NCBI GenBank assembly: GCA_002403095.1
Contig: DHHC01000050.1
Span: 1 to 11,534 of the forward strand
Direction of reading: 5' to 3'
Length of the DNA: 11,534 bases
From: Leptolinea sp. UBA4782
Lineage (GTDB): Bacteria; Chloroflexota; Anaerolineae; Anaerolineales; Anaerolineaceae
Each line of letters opens with the position of its first letter. Position 1 is the stretch's first letter. Positions 1 through 5,842 of the stretch are shown one piece after another. The translations under genes were made by a program, and so were the position numbers. The notes beneath the pieces were generated by a model. It saw only the letters and a list, made by a program, of their open reading frames with translations, did no database searches and was not told the origin of the DNA.

Positions 1-42
1 AAGTTCTTTCTAGACAGCCCCTTGATTTAAGCATGAATGATT
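1..42 (-). other. Sequence after the aldolase stop, left edge
   Basis: Only 42 bases follow the aldolase stop before the window ends. No hairpin with a T-run is visible on the minus strand, so no terminator is supported and the operon may extend beyond the window, for example into transporter genes. No start codon with a good ribosome site could be assigned. Confidence 0.4.
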
Positions 43-852
43 TTACCCTTCATCTTCTTTGAAGAAATGCTGATCTATTTTGTATGCAGCACAAATATCC
101 AGGATCTGCCGGACAGATATGCCTTCCACCGGGCTGCCCAGGGATAGGTTCAGGTATTCATATGCTGCTGCGGTTTCAGAATATTCAATGTAATCCGCAG
201 CTCGTGAAACACTTTCATCGCTGCGGGCTACCTGGCCGTGCCGCTGCCAGATGACCAGTTTATGCGTCCGCAAGCCTTCCACTGTAGCCTGCCGGAGCGC
301 TTCTGTTCCAGGCACTTCAAATGGGATCATCCCGAACCCTTCAGGAAAGGTGATTACCGTCTCAGGTTCCCAGCGCAGCAGACGGCGGTTGAGGGAATAG
401 GTGTCACTGTATTCCGGCAGGTGGCTCAAATATGCCATGTGCCTGGATTGGGCATGGATGACTGCCAGGTAAGGGATGCCCCTGCGGGCGACCTGGTCTT
501 CATGGATACCGAGGTGGGAATTGAATTCACTGGTAGGGCGCAGTTCGGTTGCTGAAAACACTTTCCCGTGCAGCCCGTCAGCTAGGACCTGCACCAGCGA
601 AACCGTCTTTTCGGGGTGGTCCGCGATATCACGCAGGCGTTTACCGGTACCGCTGATAACCACCCAGCCGTCGGTTAGCGCAAGTGCCGGTGTGGGCAGG
701 CTGATGGTCCCGGTTTCTTGATAAGATTCCGGAATATCCTCCAGGTGCCTGGTGAAAACCGATATGTTTCCGGCAGCACCTTCTGCAGCACCAAGATCAG
801 TTACCTGCTGACCGGCACGACCCATGTCATGGATGATTTCCTGGAACTTCAT
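43..852 (-). CDS. Class II aldolase, rhamnulose-1-phosphate aldolase-like, with an unusual zinc ligand
   Basis: The 269-residue protein is close to the length of RhaD (274 in E. coli). Aligned features are AGNIS (27-31) and SGTGK (67-71) for phosphate binding, catalytic-type E109 in PTSEF, E164 at the position of RhaD E171, H133 and H205 as metal ligands, and FPEGFG (169-174). The second histidine of the HxH zinc pair is replaced by Q135 (HAQSRH). RhaD-type enzymes split a ketose 1-phosphate into dihydroxyacetone phosphate and an aldehyde. The ORF extends 43 codons upstream through the RpiB-like gene, but the ATG at 852 is chosen: AGGAG lies seven bases before it and the domain begins there. 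It is the last complete gene; the operon may continue to the left. Confidence 0.9.
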   Translation of the reverse strand: MKFQEIIHDMGRAGQQVTDLGAAEGAAGNISVFTRHLEDIPESYQETGTISLPTPALALTDGWVVISGTGKRLRDIADHPEKTVSLVQVLADGLHGKVFSATELRPTSEFNSHLGIHEDQVARRGIPYLAVIHAQSRHMAYLSHLPEYSDTYSLNRRLLRWEPETVITFPEGFGMIPFEVPGTEALRQATVEGLRTHKLVIWQRHGQVARSDESVSRAADYIEYSETAAAYEYLNLSLGSPVEGISVRQILDICAAYKIDQHFFKEDEG

Positions 853-853
853 A

Positions 854-1312
854 TTATTGCTCCTGTTTGCGGTAACGCTCATCCACTGCTTTGATCTTTT
901 CCACCTTCGGAGCTGATCTTCCACCGGCAAATTCCGATGCGACCCAGGCATCCACCAGTGATTTTGCCAATTCTGTTCCAACTACAAGGGAACCGAGGGT
1001 TAATACCTGGGCATCGTTGCTTTTACGGGCGCGTTCAGCCGAATAGACATCATGGGCGCAGGCAGCCCGCACCCCCGGGACCTTGTTGGCAACAATTGCC
1101 ATGCCGACACCAGTACCGCAAATGAGGATACCGCGTTCAAATTCGTTGCTGGAAATCCTCAGTGCCAGTTGTTCAGCGATGTCGGGGTAATCCACCGGAT
1201 CCTCGGTGTAAACACCCATGTCAGTTACCTCGATACCCTTGCTTTCCATGTGCCCGATGAGCACCTTTTTCAATCCAAAGCCGTTCTGGTCTGAACCGAT
1301 GATGATTTTCAT
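854..1312 (-). CDS. Divergent RpiB/LacAB-family isomerase (EryI/DerI-like candidate)
   Basis: The 152-residue fold is clearly RpiB: C65 in LICGTGVGMAIVANK is retained, and SNDAQVLTLGSLVVG and the C-terminal helix region align throughout. Three positions differ from the canonical copy next door. GSDH becomes GSDQ (Q9), the ring-opening histidine becomes S98 (RKSNDAQ), and GGRH becomes GGRS (S133). Loss of the ring-opening histidine fits a substrate that is already open-chain, such as a tetrose or tetrulose phosphate. EryI/DerI, which interconvert D-erythrulose 4-phosphate and D-erythrose 4-phosphate, belong to this family. A heteromeric partner role as in LacA/LacB is an alternative. AGGAAAG precedes the ATG, and the TAA stop is one base from the aldolase ATG. 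Confidence 0.88.
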   Translation of the reverse strand: MKIIIGSDQNGFGLKKVLIGHMESKGIEVTDMGVYTEDPVDYPDIAEQLALRISSNEFERGILICGTGVGMAIVANKVPGVRAACAHDVYSAERARKSNDAQVLTLGSLVVGTELAKSLVDAWVASEFAGGRSAPKVEKIKAVDERYRKQEQ

Positions 1313-1330
1313 GAACTTTCCTGTTCCTGA

Positions 1331-1786
1331 CTATTTAGAATATTTCTGCTCGATCATGCGGATGTTTGCATTACGAGCGATATGGCGGCCGCCTTCAAAT
1401 TCCGTCTGCATAAAGATTTTAACGATCTCTTTGGCTACTTCTTCACCGACAACGCGTGCACCCAGGGCGAGCACCCTGGCATCATTATGCTCACGCGACT
1501 TGCGGGCTGTAAACAGGTCGTTGCACAGGGCGCAGTCCACCCCCGGTACTTTGTTGGCGGCAATACTGATGCCGATGCCGCTGCCGCACATTACAATGCC
1601 CCGGTCTACTTTTCCTTCCCTTACCTGTTCTGCAACGGCTGCACCGGTCAGGTGGTAATCATTTGCCGGGACAGCATCGGTAAAGGCACCCAGGTCTTCT
1701 ACTTCATGTCCCAGGTTCGCCAGCAGTTCTTTAATAACCAGCTTCAACCTGTATGCAGCATGGTCGCTGCCGATTGCTACTTTCAT
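1331..1786 (-). CDS. rpiB: Ribose-5-phosphate isomerase B, canonical active site
   Basis: This 151-residue RpiB/LacAB protein keeps every recognised active-site feature. These are GSDHA with D8 and H9, the catalytic cysteine C67 in MCGSGIGISIAANK, H100 in REHNDARVLALGARVVG (the ring-opening histidine), and GGRH at 132-135. RpiB interconverts ribose 5-phosphate and ribulose 5-phosphate and can also act on allose 6-phosphate. The DYP motif common after residue 40 reads NDYH here. The gene starts nine bases after the M24 stop, with GAGG seven bases and AGGAG one base before the ATG. It would supply ribulose 5-phosphate to transketolase and the SIS isomerase. The second, divergent RpiB lies 18 bp downstream. 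Confidence 0.92.
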   Translation of the reverse strand: MKVAIGSDHAAYRLKLVIKELLANLGHEVEDLGAFTDAVPANDYHLTGAAVAEQVREGKVDRGIVMCGSGIGISIAANKVPGVDCALCNDLFTARKSREHNDARVLALGARVVGEEVAKEIVKIFMQTEFEGGRHIARNANIRMIEQKYSK

Positions 1787-1795
1787 ACTCCTGCC

Positions 1796-2893
1796 TCATT
1801 TCACCATGATATCCGGAAGGCGGATCACACTTCCATCCACATCAATATCCATCATCGGCCAGTCATGGTTATCGCTGGCGATATGGATACCGTCTTCTTT
1901 AAGCAGAACCGTCTCCTCAGATTTCGCACCTTTGACTGTAATATACCAGGTGAAAGCCATGTTTGCCACCGCTACCGCCTGGGGGTCATCGCACCGGTCG
2001 GGATAGCTGTTGTGGTAGCCTGTTGGTCCGCCATGCATGTGGTTGGTTTTTTCTTCGGGGTAACCAAAACGGTCGAACAGGTCAAATACCTTTTGCCGCA
2101 TGGATGCCAGCCGTACTCCCGGATAGGTCATATTGAGCACTGCTGCATGAATGGCGGAGACCGCATCATGGCGTTTGCGGATGTCTGCCGGGGGTTCGCC
2201 AAAATGTACGATGCGGCTGATCTGAACGTGCAGACCGTACTTGTATACCGCCGGGGCTATGATCAGGTGTTTCTCGATCGGTTTATCGCTCGGCACCCCG
2301 TGCCGGTAGCGTTTTATGCGATCATCTGAAACGATAAACATGCAATCGCCTTCAAAACCCTGCTCAAGGTACATACCCCACATCTTCGCCAGCATCATGC
2401 GTTCGGTAACACCTGGTTTTACCCATAGGGCTAATTCTTTCACGATGGCAGCGCTTTCCTTGCTCACCTGGTCATAGCGTTCCATTTCTTCAGACGTGAA
2501 GGGTTCATGAATCTTGAGGATATGTGCAGCAATGTTGTCAATTCCTGCCAGGCAGTCATCTGCTGCCAGCTTTCCTTCTGCCAGTTCAATCGCTTTCTCA
2601 AGAGGAGATTTTCCGAATGTGGGCAATGAGACTGGCTCGTAACCCTGGCCATCCAGTTCCTCTTCAAAGGTGCGCGGCAAGTCCATATTTTGACCGATGG
2701 CGTACTTTTTTGAAGGGGTGATCAGGAGAAAGACCGGGCTGGTTTCACTGACATATGAGACTACTGACTTATGCCCGCAACTTAACCAGGCAAAATTCTC
2801 CCTGCGGGTGAGTAAAAGGCTGTGGTAGCCAAGGTGAGCGAGCATCTCCCGGATGCGTTGTTCTTTGACAAGATGTTCTGGTAACGTTTGCAT
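1796..2893 (-). CDS. M24 'pita-bread' family protein with degenerate metal site (creatinase/Xaa-Pro peptidase-like)
   Basis: The 365-residue protein has a creatinase-like N-terminal domain (about 1-135) and a C-terminal pita-bread domain (about 140-365). H198 (YRHG), the histidine block HMHGGPTGYH (285-294) and E326-E327 (KSEETV) are retained. In the YKYGLHVQISR segment, the two aspartates that bind metal in aminopeptidase P are replaced by A213 and Q224, and the usual EPG glutamate region reads FTWYITV. A dinuclear metallopeptidase activity is therefore unlikely. Creatinase shows that this fold can work without metal, and I recall related M24 proteins with the HHQGGATGY-type motif near carbohydrate genes. 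The role here is unknown; hydrolysis of a C-N bond in the growth substrate is one possibility. The ATG at 2893 has AGGGAGA before it and follows the ribokinase stop by one base. Confidence 0.85.
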   Translation of the reverse strand: MQTLPEHLVKEQRIREMLAHLGYHSLLLTRRENFAWLSCGHKSVVSYVSETSPVFLLITPSKKYAIGQNMDLPRTFEEELDGQGYEPVSLPTFGKSPLEKAIELAEGKLAADDCLAGIDNIAAHILKIHEPFTSEEMERYDQVSKESAAIVKELALWVKPGVTERMMLAKMWGMYLEQGFEGDCMFIVSDDRIKRYRHGVPSDKPIEKHLIIAPAVYKYGLHVQISRIVHFGEPPADIRKRHDAVSAIHAAVLNMTYPGVRLASMRQKVFDLFDRFGYPEEKTNHMHGGPTGYHNSYPDRCDDPQAVAVANMAFTWYITVKGAKSEETVLLKEDGIHIASDNHDWPMMDIDVDGSVIRLPDIMVK

Positions 2894-2894
2894 A

Positions 2895-3836
2895 TTATTC
2901 TCCCTGAAATCCGTGTTCTTGCAGAAAAGCATCTAACTCCTGTCTGGTAACCATAGCTGGCATGGCGCCCTGCTTGCGGGTGGATAATGCCCCTGAAGCA
3001 TTCCCAAACCGGGCAGCCTGCTCCAGCGTCCTGCCTTCTGCCAGAGCAATTGCCAGCCCGCCCATGAAAGCATCGCCGGCGCCGGATGGGTCAATTGCAT
3101 CCGCTATGGAAAAGGCCGGGATGTGGAGTGAACCTTCTTTATTAACCAGCAAACACCCCGATGCGCCCAGGGTTATGATCACAGCAGGTACACCCATCTC
3201 AAGCAGCTTTTCTCCCGCTTTTCGGGCTCCTTCGATGGTATCGGCTGGAATACCGGTCATCAGCCTGGCCTCGTTCTGGTTGGGGGTGAGCAGATCGATA
3301 TTTTGCAGGATAACTTCTGGGAGCTGGCGGGCTGGAGCGGGGTTGAGGATGCACAGGCAATTGCCAAGGCGGGCGGTTTGAATAGCAGCTTCAATCGCAT
3401 CCAGTGGAATTTCCAGCTGCATAAGCAGAACAGAAGACTGCTTGATCTCGGTTTCGGCCGCTAGGACATCCTGCGAGGTGATGCGCATATTCGTCCCGGG
3501 AATAACCACGATCACATTTTCCGGGCGCCTGTCCACCACAATCAGCGCCATGCCGGATCCTGCCCCGTCATCGCAGTGGATGTGGGATGTATGGATGCCA
3601 TAAGAATTGAGGGTATCCACCATCTGCCTGCCGAAAGCATCGCAGCCAACCCGGCCGATCATGGTCACATCTCCGCCCAGCTTGCCGGCGGCAACCGCCT
3701 GGTTGGCACCTTTACCGCCCATGGTCATGATATAGCTGTGCCCGATCACGGTCTCGCCGGGTTCGGGGAGGTGTTCAGTGGTGGCATAGATGTCCATATT
3801 GCAGGAGCCAACCACGCTGATCCTGGGTTTGTCCAT
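2895..3836 (-). CDS. rbsK: Ribokinase (PfkB family)
   Basis: The 313-residue protein is the normal ribokinase length. Motifs are the N-terminal GGKGANQAVAAG (40-51), NPAPAR (165-170), TPNQNE (184-189), and DPSGAGDAF (249-257) with catalytic base D255. Ribokinase phosphorylates D-ribose at O5; relatives accept deoxyribose, other pentoses or nucleosides, so ribose is the likely but not certain substrate. The ORF extends 19 codons upstream into the transketolase gene, but the ATG at 3836 is preferred because GGGAGG lies at a good distance before it and the ribokinase domain begins there. With RpiB two genes downstream it could form a complete ribose-to-ribulose-5-phosphate module. Its TAA stop is one base from the next ATG. 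Confidence 0.9.
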   Translation of the reverse strand: MDKPRISVVGSCNMDIYATTEHLPEPGETVIGHSYIMTMGGKGANQAVAAGKLGGDVTMIGRVGCDAFGRQMVDTLNSYGIHTSHIHCDDGAGSGMALIVVDRRPENVIVVIPGTNMRITSQDVLAAETEIKQSSVLLMQLEIPLDAIEAAIQTARLGNCLCILNPAPARQLPEVILQNIDLLTPNQNEARLMTGIPADTIEGARKAGEKLLEMGVPAVIITLGASGCLLVNKEGSLHIPAFSIADAIDPSGAGDAFMGGLAIALAEGRTLEQAARFGNASGALSTRKQGAMPAMVTRQELDAFLQEHGFQGE

Positions 3837-3849
3837 CGAAATAACCTCC

Positions 3850-4689
3850 CTAGTCTTTGAGCTCTTGCAGCGCCCTGGCAGTTTCTTCGGCATTCAGGGA
3901 GCGGGCATGGAATTCCTGTGTGCCGGCCATAAAGGACACACCGAAACCTTTAATGGTGTTGGCTACCGCCAGGCTGGGTTTGCCAGTGCATTGCCGCGAG
4001 CGCAGCAGGAAACCAAGGATCTGGTCATAATTATGCCCGTCGATTTCCTCGACCCTCCAGCCAAAATCACGCCATTTATCTGCCAGAGGAGCTAGCTCCA
4101 TGACTTCGCTCACCGGACCGTCATACTGGTACTTGTTATGGTCAATGAAAACTGCAAGGTTGTCCAGCTTGAACTGCGGCGCTGCCAGTGCAGCTTCCCA
4201 GATCTGGCCTTCGTCACATTCGCCATCGCCGACAACTGCGTATACCCGGTTGGGCAGACCTGCTATCTTCGCGCCTAATGCCTGACCAACAGCTTGTGAA
4301 AGCCCGATACCCAGCGACCCGGTCGTGGCATCCACTCCGGGTGCTTTGACATGGGGATGGCCTTGCAGCAGGCTGCCGGGCTTGCGGAGTGAAAGCAGCA
4401 CTTCGCGGTTAAAGAAACCGGCTTCATGCAGGGCGCCGTACAATACCGGAGCGGCATGTCCTTTTGACAGGATAAAACGGTCCCGTTCAAGCCAGTCAGG
4501 TTCATCAGACCGGTAGCGCATTTCGCTGAAGTACAAAGCAGAGAGTATCTCGGTGGGGGAGAAAGACGGGCCGGGATGCCCGCTGCCGGCGGCAGAGGTC
4601 ATCTCGATGATATGGCGGCGGATATGGCGGGCATGCTCAGCCAGGGCAGCTTTCAGGTCCAGGGTAATGTCTTCAAGGGATGTGATCAT
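3850..4689 (-). CDS. Transketolase, N-terminal half (pyrophosphate-binding subunit)
   Basis: The 279-residue protein carries the thiamine diphosphate/metal motif GDGECDEGQIWEAA (154-167) with N185 in IDHNKYQYDG completing it. It also has GSGHPG (35-40), SKGHAAPVLY (75-84) and GSLGIGLSQAVG (124-135), all typical of transketolase N-terminal domains. It needs the C-terminal partner encoded immediately upstream. The two frames overlap by one base (TGATG), which suggests translational coupling and equal amounts of the two subunits; GGAGGG seven bases before the ATG also supports independent initiation. In this operon it would connect tetrose, pentose and triose phosphates. The next gene, ribokinase, begins 13 bp after its stop. 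Confidence 0.93.
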   Translation of the reverse strand: MITSLEDITLDLKAALAEHARHIRRHIIEMTSAAGSGHPGPSFSPTEILSALYFSEMRYRSDEPDWLERDRFILSKGHAAPVLYGALHEAGFFNREVLLSLRKPGSLLQGHPHVKAPGVDATTGSLGIGLSQAVGQALGAKIAGLPNRVYAVVGDGECDEGQIWEAALAAPQFKLDNLAVFIDHNKYQYDGPVSEVMELAPLADKWRDFGWRVEEIDGHNYDQILGFLLRSRQCTGKPSLAVANTIKGFGVSFMAGTQEFHARSLNAEETARALQELKD

Positions 4690-5654
4690 CAGTTTACCCT
4701 CCGTGCAGCATCCCTGCGCTGGATTGCCCGGCAGGCGGCGGCAGCAATGTCAGTTGATGTGAGGTGGAATTTGGCATACAGGTCTTTGGCAGGCCCGGAT
4801 TCGGCGAAGGTATCCTGTACCGCTACCTGTTCCATAACACAAGGAGCGTGCAAGGCAAGCACTTCGGCAACCGCACCGCCCAGCCCGCCATAGCAGTTGT
4901 GGTCTTCAGCCGTCACGATGGCTCCGGTTTCATTTGCTGCCCGGATGATGGCTGCAGTATCGATGGGTTTGATCGAGTACAGGCTGACAACACGGGCTTC
5001 AATGTTTTCACTGGCCAGCTCTTCAGCGCTCTGCAATGCCTGGTGAACCATGCCGCCGACAGCAAAGATGGTGATATCTTTGCCTTCCCGCAGCTGAAGC
5101 GATTCTCCCAGGTTGACCGGCTGGTTGGGGTCGGTCATGAGCGGGATGGCTGCCCGTTCCAGGCGGATATAAACCGGACCATTGATCTGAAAGGCTGCGC
5201 GCAAGGCAGGTTCAACCTGGTTGGCATCCGTGGGTGCGAGTACCACCATGCCGGGGATGACACGCATCAGGGCAATGTCTTCGATGGACTGGTGGGTAAC
5301 CCCGTCTGGGCCGACATTGATACCGCTGTGGGTGGCCACGATCTTGACATTGAAGTGCGAGTAAGCGATGGAGTTGCGGATGGGCTCCCACGCTTTGCCG
5401 CCGACGAACATGGCATACCCGGCCACCACCGGGATCAATCCCATGGTAGACATCCCGGCTGCCATCCCAATGGTATTCTGCTCCGCAATCCCGCTGCAGA
5501 TAAACCGGTTGGGATAGGCTTCTTTGAATTTGATGGCTTTGGTGGATAGCGATACATCCGGCGATAATACGACCATTTGCGGAAATTCTGCACCCAAATG
5601 TACGAGCGCATCTCCCAAAACTCCCCTTTGTTCAACAGCTTTTGCAGGTTCCAT
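4689..5654 (-). CDS. Transketolase, C-terminal half (pyrimidine-binding subunit)
   Basis: The 321-residue product has the transketolase pyrimidine-binding domain followed by the C-terminal domain. GIAEQN contains E58, the glutamate expected to activate the thiamine diphosphate aminopyrimidine. GPDGVTHQSIEDIA (115-128) is the conserved loop after it. Together with the next gene it would form a split transketolase that moves a two-carbon ketol group between sugar phosphates; a DXS-type or apulose-4-phosphate-type specificity cannot be excluded. The ATG is accepted because no upstream ATG, GTG or TTG exists in frame, although the Shine-Dalgarno sequence is weak. The gene follows the 188-bp gap and ends in TGATG, its stop sharing one base with the start of the N-terminal half. 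The C-then-N order is the reverse of the usual arrangement. Confidence 0.93.
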   Translation of the reverse strand: MEPAKAVEQRGVLGDALVHLGAEFPQMVVLSPDVSLSTKAIKFKEAYPNRFICSGIAEQNTIGMAAGMSTMGLIPVVAGYAMFVGGKAWEPIRNSIAYSHFNVKIVATHSGINVGPDGVTHQSIEDIALMRVIPGMVVLAPTDANQVEPALRAAFQINGPVYIRLERAAIPLMTDPNQPVNLGESLQLREGKDITIFAVGGMVHQALQSAEELASENIEARVVSLYSIKPIDTAAIIRAANETGAIVTAEDHNCYGGLGGAVAEVLALHAPCVMEQVAVQDTFAESGPAKDLYAKFHLTSTDIAAAACRAIQRRDAARRVN

Positions 5655-5738
5655 AATGAAGTGTATCCGTATCCTGTTATGTGGTGTACCCTTTTTCGCT
5701 TTTTTGCCAGAGAGGGTGAATACCTGGTTTCTACTAAG

Positions 5739-5767
5739 AATGTATCTGGTTATAAAAGGCAGGGCAA
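5739..5767 (-). promoter_or_regulatory. Weak candidate internal promoter before the transketolase genes
   Basis: On the minus strand TTGCCC (5762-5767) and TACATT (5739-5744) are separated by 17 bases; each matches its sigma70 consensus at four of six positions. Initiation near 5732 would give a leader of about 78 bases. The match is no better than many chance occurrences. It is listed because it lies in the one gap where a second promoter would be expected. Confidence 0.2.
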
Positions 5768-5802
5768 CAGTGTAGACCTATGCCAGCACAATTCTCCTGC
5801 CT
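5757..5802 (-). terminator. Possible weak terminator or attenuator hairpin after the kinase gene
   Basis: On the minus strand AGGCAGG (5796-5802) pairs perfectly with CCTGCCT (5757-5763), and the second arm runs directly into TTT. The 7-bp stem encloses a loop of 32 bases and the T-run is short, so this is a poor intrinsic terminator. A shorter internal pairing GGCA/TGCC would compete with it. Partial attenuation between the upstream and downstream halves of the operon is possible but unproven. Confidence 0.25.
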
Positions 5803-5842
5803 GACAGACCTCGAAAGTACTCCATTATTAATCATTCCGTGT

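Larger units (their letters stand above)
5655..5842 (-). other. 188-bp non-coding gap between kinase and transketolase
   Basis: This is the only large gap between genes in the operon; all others are 37 bp or less. No convincing gene is seen on either strand. On the minus strand it holds an inverted repeat (5757-5802) and a weak promoter-like pair (5739-5767). The run before the transketolase ATG is A-rich and lacks a good Shine-Dalgarno sequence. The frame upstream of that ATG is open back to a stop in the gap but contains no ATG, GTG or TTG, so an N-terminal extension is not supported. The gap may separate two transcription units. Confidence 0.6.

Noticed and set aside
853..981. N-terminal extension of the aldolase by 43 codons
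   Set aside because: The extension would lie wholly inside the RpiB-like gene, and the ATG at 852 has a proper AGGAG site and fits the RhaD start.
1382..2329. Long open frame of 315 codons on the plus strand
   Set aside because: It lies antisense across the RpiB and M24 genes, which have clear family motifs; its translation shows no recognisable domain and looks like a shadow of the opposite strand's codon use.
1331..3836. A simple ribose-utilisation operon
   Set aside because: Ribokinase and RpiB fit, but the dehydrogenase, COG4091 protein, FGGY kinase, aldolase and divergent RpiB would be left unexplained, and no ribose transporter is present.
4764..5549. Open frame of 261 codons on the plus strand
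   Set aside because: It is antisense to the transketolase C-terminal gene, has no recognisable motif and no better ribosome site than chance.
5701..5730. CCAG...CTGG inverted repeat near a T-run as a terminator
   Set aside because: The stem is only four to five base pairs with a long loop, and on the coding strand it is followed by A rather than T.
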